DNA of 64,000 nt from Capnocytophaga gingivalis ATCC 33624. Lineage in GTDB: Bacteria > Bacteroidota > Bacteroidia > Flavobacteriales > Flavobacteriaceae. Under the pieces are notes generated by a model that had not been told where the DNA came from, ran no database searches, and saw only the letters and a list, made by a program, of their open reading frames with translations. The translations under genes and the position numbers were made by a program. Within the stretch, counting starts at the first letter, position 1. Each line of letters opens with the position of its first letter. The stretch is from assembly GCF_000174755.1 (NCBI RefSeq), contig NZ_ACLQ01000019.1, forward strand, positions 273,981 through 337,980, in the 5' to 3' direction. This document shows, piece after piece, positions 26,844 through 34,456 of the stretch.

Positions 26844-27380
26844 TTAATGATTTTTCAATATTTTGGAAATCTTTTGGATAATACTTTCTTCTTTAGGAAG
26901 ATCCGACTTTTTCTCCCTTTTTATTATAGCGTTATCAAGTATTCCACTTTCATAGTCGGCAGGCTCTAAATCACCATATCTATATTCATGATTTAGTTGG
27001 TATTGTTTTGCTATTTGTTCTTCCCAAACACTATGCTCTTCTTTAAAATTATTAGTATCAGAAGGATACCCTTTTAACCAATACATATTACCCTTTACAA
27101 GCAACATCGCCCAATGATATTGTTCTTCATGAGTGATAAATGCTACTTCATTAATAGATTCAGGCATACGCATCCAGTCTGAGTTTTCTACCAGTTGAGT
27201 AGCCTCTTCCATAGTCACCCCACCATAATGCACTGCCAAATGCTTAAGCCACTCACAAGCGGAATAGTGGTTATACACACAGAAATCACCCTCTTCATTA
27301 TAGTAAATTATCCCATCTCTAAGTCCGTTAGGATGTGTGGTAGTATCAATATCTTTTAATACTTTTTCAAGTTCGGTCAT
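26844..27380 (-). CDS. hypothetical immunity-like protein (178 aa)
   Basis: The start is taken at 27380 (MTELEKVLKDIDTTTHPNG), where the ATG overlaps the preceding gene's stop (ATGA, 27377-27380); an in-frame extension upstream overlaps that gene and is rejected. It contains GDFCVYNHYSACEWLKHLAVHYGG, and FITHEEQYHWAMLLVKGNMYWLKGYPSD, then a charged C-terminus. Cytoplasmic; no known family. It lies 4 bp before the next gene. Confidence 0.6.
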   Translation of the reverse strand: MTELEKVLKDIDTTTHPNGLRDGIIYYNEEGDFCVYNHYSACEWLKHLAVHYGGVTMEEATQLVENSDWMRMPESINEVAFITHEEQYHWAMLLVKGNMYWLKGYPSDTNNFKEEHSVWEEQIAKQYQLNHEYRYGDLEPADYESGILDNAIIKREKKSDLPKEESIIQKISKILKNH

Positions 27381-27664
27381 ATTGTTTGTGCTGCTATAAT
27401 TAGTTCTTTTATTTGAGTAGTTGGACATTCTCCTTCTAAAAATAGTACTCCTGTACACCCTAAATCTATAAAATCAATAGAACGACCATACATTTCTATT
27501 TGTTTTAGCAAGAAATTTACCTCTACCAAAGTGTTATTGTCTATTTTCATAAGATTGAAAGCCTCTCCTTTGTGAATACTATTCCCTGCAATCACTCTTC
27601 CTGCTAGTGAAAATGTATTTTCGGTGATAGTAGAAAGCTTTTCTACTTGAAATATTTTATTCAT
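27377..27664 (-). CDS. hypothetical small beta-rich protein (95 aa)
   Basis: It begins MNKIFQVEKLSTITENTFSLAGRVIAGNSIHKGEAF and ends GCTGVLFLEGECPTTQIKELIIAAQTI. The layout (an AGRV...G...KGE turn, then alternating strands) resembles small beta-barrel domains of translation-factor type, but that is only a pattern impression. The first 11 codons together with the upstream junction have an exact 63-bp copy at 30599-30661. Confidence 0.6.
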   Translation of the reverse strand: MNKIFQVEKLSTITENTFSLAGRVIAGNSIHKGEAFNLMKIDNNTLVEVNFLLKQIEMYGRSIDFIDLGCTGVLFLEGECPTTQIKELIIAAQTI

Positions 27665-27677
27665 AACATCAGTATTG

Positions 27678-28019
27678 TCAAAAGAAAAAGAATATCCCTG
27701 TTTTGTATTCTATAGCTTTATGAAGCATTGCTAAAAATTCCTGCCCAACAGGTAGTTTGCTTATGGTATTAGCTTCTGTAACTTCACAGGCTTTTTGCAG
27801 CGCTTCTACCCCTATAATATCCTCCCATTCATAGTCATCAATAAGTTTATCTAATTCGTAATTAAGTTCGTGAAATAGGTGCGAGTTCCAAAGCTGTTGA
27901 AACTCTTCTTCTGTTAAGTTCCAATCTGTAAAGCCTTCTTCTGAATTCACATTGTTGATAAACTTTTCCATTGCCTCCACACTTGTGAATGTTGATATTG
28001 TTTTAGAACTATAACTCAT
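27678..28019 (-). CDS. hypothetical immunity-like protein (113 aa)
   Basis: This acidic helical protein (MSYSSKTISTFTSVEAMEKFINNVN; WEDIIGVEALQKACEVTEANTI) ends in an odd hydrophobic tail, GIFFFF. The last codons belong to the 63-bp block duplicated at 30599-30661, so the tail may have been changed by that rearrangement. It lies 13 bp before the 95-residue gene. No family recognised. Confidence 0.6.
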   Translation of the reverse strand: MSYSSKTISTFTSVEAMEKFINNVNSEEGFTDWNLTEEEFQQLWNSHLFHELNYELDKLIDDYEWEDIIGVEALQKACEVTEANTISKLPVGQEFLAMLHKAIEYKTGIFFFF

Positions 28020-28058
28020 TGTTATCTATTTTAGGCAAAGATACTCTTTTTTTATTTT

Positions 28059-28922
28059 CTACTCTTCCTCTGCTGCCCAATCATAAAAACCACTTTCGCG
28101 CAATTGGGCTTCATACTGCTGAATGGTTTGTTCATCGTACTTTTCTCTTTGGATAAACTTTCCTATTTCAAAATAGATGTCTATTGAGTTCAGTCCATAA
28201 AGCTCAGCGATGAGGGTTGCTAAGTTTCTATCAGAGTAATGCTCATAAAGCACATAAGTCATTAGCCTAAAATCTGTTTCCTCTATTTTTGGAAAAGCCT
28301 TTTTGATAAATTGAAGCGATTTCTCAAACCATACTTTTTCAGGGGCTACTACCTTATTCAGCCAGTCGGTATACCACATTTCAAAGGTGAGTTTTTCTCC
28401 TTTTTCATTAAATTCAGGCGACAGTCCGCCATAATCCTGACGACTATCAAGCCATATAGTCCCTTTTTCTTTACCATTCACCACCAAAAGATAAGAAGCT
28501 CCGTGCCCTATATGGCATATTTGCAAACAACCGCTGATGTGCTTTGTATCCATATAGGCTTCCACCTCCTCTGGCGTAGGGCGCTCACCTCCGTCCCAAT
28601 CAATACTATTAAGCCATTCTTCTTCATTCCAATGCTCGGTGTAAGGAAAAGGCGTAGAGAGGTCTATAGTCCGATCTTTCCACATCAAATCTTCCGTTGC
28701 TTCTTTAAGGGAACGCAATCCGTAATCGGGCCCCACACAGCCATTGGCGATTTGGGTGATAAAAGTGCGATAATCGGCAGGGAAAGTGATGCGATTCTCT
28801 TTCTCTATTTGGGCTACTTTTGCTTCTTCCAATACGGGGTTCATATATATACCACCAAATGGTTTTAGCTCAGGAAGTTCTAAGATGATTTGTATTTTCT
28901 TTTTGATTTCTTCTATATTCAT
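28059..28922 (-). CDS. SMI1/KNR4 (SUKH) domain protein
   Basis: The start is taken at 28922 (MNIEEIKKKIQIILELPELK); the open frame continues upstream but there encodes the remnant of another gene in a different frame. At 287 residues it shows the SUKH pattern EEAKVAQIEKENRITFPADYRTFITQIANGCVGPDYGL, then HISGCLQICHIGHGASYLLVVNGKEKGTIWLDSR. SUKH proteins are the commonest immunity proteins of contact-dependent and polymorphic toxins. No toxin gene is in the window, so this may be an orphan immunity gene. Confidence 0.82.
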   Translation of the reverse strand: MNIEEIKKKIQIILELPELKPFGGIYMNPVLEEAKVAQIEKENRITFPADYRTFITQIANGCVGPDYGLRSLKEATEDLMWKDRTIDLSTPFPYTEHWNEEEWLNSIDWDGGERPTPEEVEAYMDTKHISGCLQICHIGHGASYLLVVNGKEKGTIWLDSRQDYGGLSPEFNEKGEKLTFEMWYTDWLNKVVAPEKVWFEKSLQFIKKAFPKIEETDFRLMTYVLYEHYSDRNLATLIAELYGLNSIDIYFEIGKFIQREKYDEQTIQQYEAQLRESGFYDWAAEEE

Positions 28923-28963
28923 ACTATGCTGAATTGTGTGAATAGCGCACGCTGTTATTCTCT

Positions 28964-29055
28964 TTATCCTGCCATTACAGACTCTATAAATACCAATTTT
29001 TGATTTCTCCATTTGAATCTCCAATAAGCAGCGCTTTCTATAACTTCGTATTAAA
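28964..29055 (-). pseudogene. 3' remnant of a third YARHG-type gene
   Basis: In the minus-strand frame that ends with the stop at 28966-28964 the codons read EVIESAAYWRFKWRNQKLVF then IESVMAG and stop. This aligns with the end of the intact gene at 30673-31377 (EVMESNIGWEFRWDKQKLVF then VRFILAG and stop). It directly follows the stop of the second YARHG gene and has no start, so it is the tail of a lost third copy. Confidence 0.8.
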
Positions 29056-29059
29056 ATTA

Positions 29060-29773
29060 TCACCCAGTAGGAATATAACCTTTAAATACTAATTGTGAAT
29101 TTTCCCAAGTAAACGACCAAATGTAAGCTCCTTTAAGAGGAGAAGCTGAATCTATTTCATTTTCATAGAATGTTTTAGGAAGTTTTTCTTCTTCTGCCTT
29201 TTTTGAGTATTCAAGAAAAATCCAATAAATCAGAATCTCATTATCTTCTATAGATATATAATATTGATGTGTTTTTTTGAAATTATCAACCTCTACGCTA
29301 TAATATCCTTGATTTTTAATCCAATGAATATCATCTATATCTATTTTAGCAATGGTTTTACTAAAATGCTCATTATAGTTGCCTTTGGGAATAGGACTAT
29401 GCCCTCTCTGTACTTCTGCTTTTAAACTTCGCAATGCTTCTATGAGTTTTTCTCTATCAGCTTTTAGTATTGCCGTGCGTTCTTGAAATAGCTTTACATT
29501 CTGCTCTTCCACTGCGTTGAGTTTCACCTTACTATTGTCACTCACAGGCTTATACCACGGTTTTTCATTAAAGTAATTGCTTATTTCATAGTCTTTAAAC
29601 TTATAACCTTTGCGAGCGTAGAGGTCGTTAGTGAGGAAGCGTAATTCATCTATGCTCAATTCGCTGATTTGTTCTTCATCAATTACTTGGGTGGCACAAG
29701 TAGCGCAATCTTTTAGCTGTGCTGTAGCGTTTAGTGAGAACAACGCTATTGATAAGAAGTATAAGTGTTTCAT
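29060..29773 (-). CDS. secreted YARHG-domain protein, copy 2
   Basis: This 237-residue protein starts at 29773, where a signal peptide begins (MKHLYFLSIALFSLNATAQ). The YARHG domain spans about 35-95: LSIDELRFLTNDLYARKGYKFKDYEISNYF and WYKPVSDNSKVKLNAVEEQNV. The C-terminal ~110 residues (with HWIKNQGYYSVEVDNFKKTHQYYISIEDN) differ strongly from copy 1, while the N-terminal part is nearly identical at DNA level. YARHG domains occur in exported peptidoglycan-associated or toxin-linked proteins; the function here is unknown. Confidence 0.8.
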   Translation of the reverse strand: MKHLYFLSIALFSLNATAQLKDCATCATQVIDEEQISELSIDELRFLTNDLYARKGYKFKDYEISNYFNEKPWYKPVSDNSKVKLNAVEEQNVKLFQERTAILKADREKLIEALRSLKAEVQRGHSPIPKGNYNEHFSKTIAKIDIDDIHWIKNQGYYSVEVDNFKKTHQYYISIEDNEILIYWIFLEYSKKAEEEKLPKTFYENEIDSASPLKGAYIWSFTWENSQLVFKGYIPTG

Positions 29774-29810
29774 TGTAAAGTAATTTTTTGGTAAATATAC
29801 TGATTTTATT

Positions 29811-30572
29811 TTATCTTCCCTCAATTGACTGATAAATAACATCACTAAGACCTTGAGGATTTTCCCAAGCCATAGAATGACCTGCATTAGGAATTACCCT
29901 TACCTGAATATGTTCTGTTTGTAGTCTTTCCCAATCGGGGTCAGGCAAAGATTGTTCTCCAAAAATGAAGACTTTAGTAGTAGGAAGCTTATAAAGTATC
30001 TCCCTCCATGTAGGGAATTGCCCCTCTACTAAGGAAAGAGACTCCTTGAAAATAGCTGTTGGGTTTGTCAGAGAAAGACTTTTTGCCCACAATCTATTAT
30101 TGTTTTGAATATTTTCCCTAATAACCTCTTCATGTCCAAATTTTATAAAATCCTTGTAGGAATAATTTGCTATCTTTTTGGAAAAAAATCCTCCTCCATT
30201 GTCCAAATTGGCTTCACTTAGGAGCAATAACTTTACTTTTTTGTCCAATTTTTCAGCTAATTTTATAGCTATTGCTCCTCCCATACTATGTCCATAGATA
30301 ACCAATTCTTCTAACTGTAGGTCTTCTACAAAGCTTTTTAGCAAGGAAGCATGGCTTTCTATAGTATAAGGGAAATCATCACTATAATCACTAAATCCTG
30401 AACCTAATAGGTCTGGAATAATCCTGCGATGTGCCTGAATACTCCCTGAGGCAACAGTGGGATAATCCATAGAACCACAGCACCCTAAGCCATGTATAAA
30501 GAGAATAGGGATAAGACTGCCTAATAAATCGTGATAACGCAGCTGTCCAAAGTTTGTTTGATATACTTGCAT
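29811..30572 (-). CDS. alpha/beta hydrolase
   Basis: This 253-residue protein has HGLGCCGSMDYP (oxyanion region), DLLGSGFSDYSDDFPYTIESHA, nucleophile elbow GHSMGG (about 94-99), acid region FIFGEQSLPDPDW and catalytic His in NAGHSMAWENP. The triad appears complete. It sits inside the duplicated YARHG/immunity locus, next to a 63-bp duplication junction, and may have been inserted there. Substrate unknown. Confidence 0.85.
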   Translation of the reverse strand: MQVYQTNFGQLRYHDLLGSLIPILFIHGLGCCGSMDYPTVASGSIQAHRRIIPDLLGSGFSDYSDDFPYTIESHASLLKSFVEDLQLEELVIYGHSMGGAIAIKLAEKLDKKVKLLLLSEANLDNGGGFFSKKIANYSYKDFIKFGHEEVIRENIQNNNRLWAKSLSLTNPTAIFKESLSLVEGQFPTWREILYKLPTTKVFIFGEQSLPDPDWERLQTEHIQVRVIPNAGHSMAWENPQGLSDVIYQSIEGR

Positions 30573-30598
30573 ACACTTATATTTTTGTCAAATAATTA

Positions 30599-30661
30599 AA
30601 AGCTTTTCTACTTGAAATATTTTATTCATAACATCAGTATTGTCAAAAGAAAAAGAATATC
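30599..30661. repeat. 63-bp exact copy of 27634-27696
   Basis: The block carries the last codons of the 113-residue gene, the short gap, and the first 11 codons of the 95-residue gene (MNKIFQVEKLS). Here it is cut off and lies between the YARHG copy 1 stop (11 bp away) and the alpha/beta hydrolase start. It is a scar of duplication or recombination in this locus. Confidence 0.92.
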
Positions 30662-30672
30662 ACTTTTTCTCT

Positions 30673-31377
30673 TTATCCTGCTAAAATAAACCTTACAAAT
30701 ACCAATTTTTGCTTATCCCAGCGGAACTCCCAACCTATATTGCTTTCCATAACCTCAAAATCATTTGTGTCATAGACTCCCTTAATCTTATCTTCTGATA
30801 CTTTTTTAGAATGCCCATTTTCATCACACTGAATTGTCACTTTATTACCTTCAATCCATATAAAATATCGATTTGTCTCCTTAAAATCATCAATTTCTGC
30901 ACTATAATACCCTTGATTTTTAATCCAGTGAATGTTATCTATATCTATCTTAGTAATCACTTTATTAAAATATTCTTCTCCATTATTTTTTAAAATAGAA
31001 ATATTTCCTTTTTGAGCTTCTGCTTTTAAACTTCGCAATGCTTCTATGAGTTTTTCTCTATCAGCTTTTAGTATTGCCGTGCGTTCTTGAAATAGCTTTA
31101 CATTCTGTTCCTCCACTGCGTTGAGTTTCACTTTACTATTGTCACTTACAGGCTTATACCACGGTTTTTCATTAAAGTAATTGCTTATTTCATAGTCTTT
31201 AAACTTATAGCCTTTGCAAGCGTAGAGGTCGTTAGTGAGGAAGCGCAATTCATCTATGCTTAATTTGCTAATTTGTTGTTCCTTAACCACTTGAGTGGTA
31301 CAAGTAGCACAATCTTTTAGCTGTGCCATTGCGCTTAATGAGAATAACGCTATTGATAAAAAGTATAAATGTTTCAT
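30673..31377 (-). CDS. secreted YARHG-domain protein, copy 1
   Basis: This 234-residue protein starts at 31377 (MKHLYFLSIALFSLSAMAQ signal peptide; the upstream extension overlaps nhaA and is rejected). The YARHG domain reads LSIDELRFLTNDLYACKGYKF, so the Arg of YARKGY in copy 2 is Cys here. About 300 bp of the N-terminal coding region match copy 2 at roughly 95%; the C-terminal part (GYYSAEIDDFKETNRYFIWIEGNKVTI) has diverged. It lies 7 bp downstream of nhaA and may be read through from it. Confidence 0.8.
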   Translation of the reverse strand: MKHLYFLSIALFSLSAMAQLKDCATCTTQVVKEQQISKLSIDELRFLTNDLYACKGYKFKDYEISNYFNEKPWYKPVSDNSKVKLNAVEEQNVKLFQERTAILKADREKLIEALRSLKAEAQKGNISILKNNGEEYFNKVITKIDIDNIHWIKNQGYYSAEIDDFKETNRYFIWIEGNKVTIQCDENGHSKKVSEDKIKGVYDTNDFEVMESNIGWEFRWDKQKLVFVRFILAG

Positions 31378-31384
31378 ATAGTCT

Positions 31385-32536
31385 CTAAACAGATTTGTTT
31401 TCTTTCTTGGTGCCACTTCTTAGCAATATATATCCCAAAGCCCCTGCAAGTATAGAGGCCGTTAGAATAGCAAATTTGGCTGCATCTTGTAATTCATGTT
31501 CCTTAAAGGAAAGCAAGGAGATAAAGATAGACATGGTAAAGCCTATCCCTCCCAATAGCCCTACGCCTATCATGTGTATCCAACGACTGGCATGTGGTAA
31601 GGTGCTTATCTTCAGCTTAACGGCTATAAAGGAGAAAAGGTTGATCCCTACGAGTTTGCCCAAGATAAGCCCTAAAACAACTCCTACTCCCAAAGAAGAG
31701 GATAATCCCTCTATCATACCTGACTTATAGGTGATATTGGTATTAGCCAAGGCAAAAACGGGCATAATGATATAGCCTACAGGGATTTGTAGGGCATGTT
31801 CCAGCTTTTCTAAAGGAGATTTTTTACCTTTTTCTGCATTAGCAGGCATAGTAAAGGCCAAAATAACCCCTGCTATAGTAGCATGTATTCCTGAATGGTG
31901 CATACAATACCACAAGAGTACTCCTAAGAGCAAGTAAAATACGATTTTTCTCACCTTAAGATAGTTCAACAAGCATAATACGGCTATGATTCCCCCACTA
32001 TAGAGCAGGTAACTCCAGTGAATCGCATCGGTATAGAAGAGGGCAATCACCACAATAGCTCCCAAGTCATCTACTATGGACAAGGCTACTAAAAAGACCT
32101 TAATCGCTATAGGCACCCCCCTGCCCAACATAGAGATGACTGCCAAGGAAAAGGCAATATCTGTAGCCATAGGAATCGCCCAGCCCTTGCTATAAGGTGT
32201 CCCATAATTCAGTAAGGAAAAGATAACCGCAGGCACGATCATCCCCCCTATAGCAGCTACTATCGGGAGGGAAGCACTCCTGATATCCGAAAGTTCGCCC
32301 TTGAGGATCTCCCGCTTGATCTCCAATCCTAGCAATAGGAAGAAGATAGCCATAAGGGCATCATTAATCCACATACTGATCGAATAAGGCCCTACCTCTT
32401 GGTCTAAGAGTGCCTGAAAACTTTCCGCCATAGGGGAATTGGCGATTGTCAAAGAAAGTACTACACAGAGGATCAACAACACCCCTGAGGATTGATTCTT
32501 AAGGAAGAATTCTTTTAAAATTGTAATTAGCTTCAT
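31385..32536 (-). CDS. nhaA: Na+/H+ antiporter NhaA
   Basis: This 383-residue protein has about 12 helices and the NhaA signatures NDALMAIFFLLLGLEIKREILKGEL, PMATDIAFSLAV and the ion-binding Asp pair in LSIVDDLGAIVVIALFY. It exchanges Na+ for H+ across the inner membrane, with a role in pH and sodium balance. It ends 7 bp before YARHG copy 1. Confidence 0.95.
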   Translation of the reverse strand: MKLITILKEFFLKNQSSGVLLILCVVLSLTIANSPMAESFQALLDQEVGPYSISMWINDALMAIFFLLLGLEIKREILKGELSDIRSASLPIVAAIGGMIVPAVIFSLLNYGTPYSKGWAIPMATDIAFSLAVISMLGRGVPIAIKVFLVALSIVDDLGAIVVIALFYTDAIHWSYLLYSGGIIAVLCLLNYLKVRKIVFYLLLGVLLWYCMHHSGIHATIAGVILAFTMPANAEKGKKSPLEKLEHALQIPVGYIIMPVFALANTNITYKSGMIEGLSSSLGVGVVLGLILGKLVGINLFSFIAVKLKISTLPHASRWIHMIGVGLLGGIGFTMSIFISLLSFKEHELQDAAKFAILTASILAGALGYILLRSGTKKENKSV

Positions 32537-32648
32537 GATAATTAATCTTTTATTATAATTTGATATTTAAATATTTATAATTGGGGAATCTGTGATTTAC
32601 ACTTAGTTTTACAATACTGAATTGTGCCAATAGTGTTCGCTTTAATAA

Positions 32649-32685
32649 CAAAAAGAGACTATCCTTATCGGGGTAGTCTCTTTGG
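32649..32685 (-). terminator. terminator of metK
   Basis: AAAGAGACTA (32652-32661) pairs with TAGTCTCTTT (32674-32683) around a short loop, with a T run following on the minus strand, 22 bp past the metK stop. Confidence 0.85.
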
Positions 32686-32707
32686 TATATTAGAGTTCTC
32701 TGAGACG

Positions 32708-33958
32708 TTATAGTCCAAAAGCCTTTCGAATCGTCTCTACATAGTCTAATTTTTCCCATGTAAAGAGCTCTACCTCAATAGTTTTTGTATTATGATAAGG
32801 AGAAGCGAATACTTTCTTTACCACCTCAGGACTTCTTCCCATATGACCATAAGCGGCTGTTTCGCTATAAATAGGATAACGCAGTTTCAAGCGCTGTTCT
32901 ATATCATAAGGACGTAGAGAGAAGATTTCTCTGACCTTCTGAGCGATTTGTCCATCAGTAAGTGCCACCTTGGAAGTACCATAGGTATTGACATAGACCC
33001 CTGTTGGCTCGGCTACCCCTATGGCATAGCTTACCTGCACAAGCATCTCATCAGCTATGCCTGCCGCTACCATATTCTTAGCAATATGGCGGGTGGCATA
33101 GGCAGCACTTCTGTCCACCTTGCTAGGATCTTTCCCAGAGAAAGCACCCCCTCCGTGAGCTCCCTTGCCCCCGTAAGTATCTACAATAATCTTACGGCCT
33201 GTAAGTCCTGTATCTCCGTGAGGTCCTCCAATAACAAAGACCCCAGTAGGATTAATATGATATTTGATATTTTCATCAAAAAGATGCGCATAGTTCGGAT
33301 ACTGCTCTTTGATACGAGGGATAAGTATCTGAATCATATCCTCTTTGATCTTAGCAAGCATCTTTGCCTCGGTATCAAAAGGATCATGCTGAGTGGAGAT
33401 CACAATACTATCTATGCGAACAGGCTTATTATCATCGCTATACTCAAGGGTTACTTGGCTCTTGGCATCGGGGCGTAAGTAAGTGATTTGGTTATTTTCA
33501 CGGCGTAAAGTAGCCAATTCCCGTACAATGGCATGAGAGAGTGCCAAAGGCAATGGCATATAAGTATCCGTCTCACGAGTAGCATATCCGAACATCATTC
33601 CCTGATCGCCTGCTCCTTGTTCCTCTGGAGAGTGACGCACCACTCCTTGGTTGATATCAGGAGACTGTTCATGTATAGCAGAGAGTACTCCACAAGAGTT
33701 GGCTTCGAACATATAATCACTCTTGGTATAGCCTATTCGCCTAATCACATCACGAGCGATTTGCTGTACATCGAGATAAGTTTTGGATTTCACTTCTCCG
33801 GCAAGAATCACCTGTCCGGTGGTTACTAAAGTTTCGCAAGCTACTTTGGACGAAGGGTCAAAAGCGAGAAAGTGGTCAATGAGAGCATCGCTAATCTGGT
33901 CAGCGATTTTGTCAGGGTGTCCTTCAGACACTGATTCGGAAGTAAATAAATATCCCAT
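32708..33958 (-). CDS. metK: S-adenosylmethionine synthetase
   Basis: This 416-residue protein has the MetK landmarks [31 protein letters not shown] and [19 protein letters not shown]. It makes SAM from methionine and ATP. The leader upstream carries a SAM-II-like fold, which would allow product feedback, and a terminator follows. Confidence 0.98.
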   Translation of the reverse strand: MGYLFTSESVSEGHPDKIADQISDALIDHFLAFDPSSKVACETLVTTGQVILAGEVKSKTYLDVQQIARDVIRRIGYTKSDYMFEANSCGVLSAIHEQSPDINQGVVRHSPEEQGAGDQGMMFGYATRETDTYMPLPLALSHAIVRELATLRRENNQITYLRPDAKSQVTLEYSDDNKPVRIDSIVISTQHDPFDTEAKMLAKIKEDMIQILIPRIKEQYPNYAHLFDENIKYHINPTGVFVIGGPHGDTGLTGRKIIVDTYGGKGAHGGGAFSGKDPSKVDRSAAYATRHIAKNMVAAGIADEMLVQVSYAIGVAEPTGVYVNTYGTSKVALTDGQIAQKVREIFSLRPYDIEQRLKLRYPIYSETAAYGHMGRSPEVVKKVFASPYHNTKTIEVELFTWEKLDYVETIRKAFGL

Positions 33959-33977
33959 AAATTAAAGTTTATGAGGA

Positions 33978-34044
33978 GATTACTGGTTTAGCATCTTTTA
34001 TCGTCATTGCGATGAGGTGGCAATCAGTCAAATCTGTCCTCGAT
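33978..34044 (-). promoter_or_regulatory. structured metK leader, SAM-II riboswitch-like
   Basis: On the minus strand the leader contains GATTTGACTGATTGC followed downstream by GATAAAAGATGCTAAACCAG. This parallels the SAM-II conserved blocks GAUUUAACCGUAUUGC and GAUAAAUGUAGCUAAA, with the same 4-base gap between GATAAA and GCTAAA. ACTG in the first block can pair with CAGT after the second, the expected pseudoknot position, with compensating bases. Against it, the P1 stem is weak, and ATTGC/GCAAT inside resembles a hairpin common in intergenic repeats. The match is from memory. Confidence 0.5.
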
Positions 34045-34055
34045 TAATAGTGGGG

Positions 34056-34063
34056 CAAAGTTA
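34056..34063 (-). promoter_or_regulatory. -7 box of metK
   Basis: TAACTTTG on the minus strand, followed by CCCC, gives a leader of about 90 bases that holds the SAM-II-like structure. The nearest TTG (34089-34087) is 23 bp away, slightly far. Confidence 0.55.
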
Positions 34064-34133
34064 CGGTTTTTCATTGAGAAATAAAACAAATCAGTCTATT
34101 ATTTTTCTCAGATAGATTTTTTTTCATTTTTGT

Positions 34134-34164
34134 TTGGTAGAAATAAAAAAATGTCTTACCTTTG
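34134..34164 (+). promoter_or_regulatory. promoter of the tRNA-Gly pair
   Basis: TTG at 34134-34136 and TACCTTTG at 34157-34164 with 20-bp spacing, 12 bp before the first tRNA. Confidence 0.8.
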
Positions 34165-34176
34165 CACCGTCAAAAT

Positions 34177-34249
34177 GCGGGAGTAGCTCAGTTGGTAGAG
34201 CGTCAGCCTTCCAAGCTGAATGTCGCGAGTTCGAACCTCGTCTCCCGCT
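34177..34249 (+). tRNA. tRNA-Gly(TCC), copy 1
   Basis: A 73-nt cloverleaf: acceptor GCGGGAG/CTCCCGC, D-arm GCTC..GAGC, anticodon stem TCAGC/GCTGA with loop CTTCCAA (anticodon TCC), T-arm GCGAG TTCGAAC CTCGT, discriminator T. CCA is not encoded. Confidence 0.95.
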
Positions 34250-34278
34250 CGTTTTTTCATATTATTTTTAGATTTGTT

Positions 34279-34351
34279 GCGGGAGTAGCTCAGTTGGTAG
34301 AGCGTCAGCCTTCCAAGCTGAATGTCGCGAGTTCGAACCTCGTCTCCCGCT
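34279..34351 (+). tRNA. tRNA-Gly(TCC), copy 2
   Basis: Sequence identical to copy 1 over all 73 nt, 29 bp downstream, sharing its promoter and followed by one terminator. This is a recent tandem duplication kept identical. Confidence 0.95.
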
Positions 34352-34354
34352 CAA

Positions 34355-34386
34355 AAAAATCCTTGATGCTTCATCAAGGATTTTTT
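34355..34386 (+). terminator. terminator of the tRNA-Gly operon
   Basis: ATCCTTGATG / CATCAAGGAT (34359-34368 with 34372-34381) with a 3-base loop and a T6 tail. Confidence 0.9.
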
Positions 34387-34431
34387 AGTTTATAAGGACG
34401 AATTGACTCACAAAAGAGTGAATTGACTCAC

Positions 34432-34456
34432 AAAAAGGGCGAATTGCAATTCGCCC
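34432..34456 (-). terminator. terminator of the helicase gene
   Basis: GGGCGAATTGCAATTCGCCC (34437-34456) is a perfect 20-bp palindrome starting immediately after the stop codon and followed by T5 on the minus strand. An imperfect direct repeat (GAATTGACTCACAAAA, twice, 34400-34435) sits between it and the tRNA terminator. Confidence 0.8.

Noticed and set aside
27381..27458. N-terminal extension of the 178-residue protein
   Set aside because: It lies fully inside the upstream 95-codon gene in another frame; the ATGA overlap gives the natural start.
32553..32759. 68-codon frame between nhaA and metK
   Set aside because: It runs through the metK terminator and the metK 3' end in another frame.
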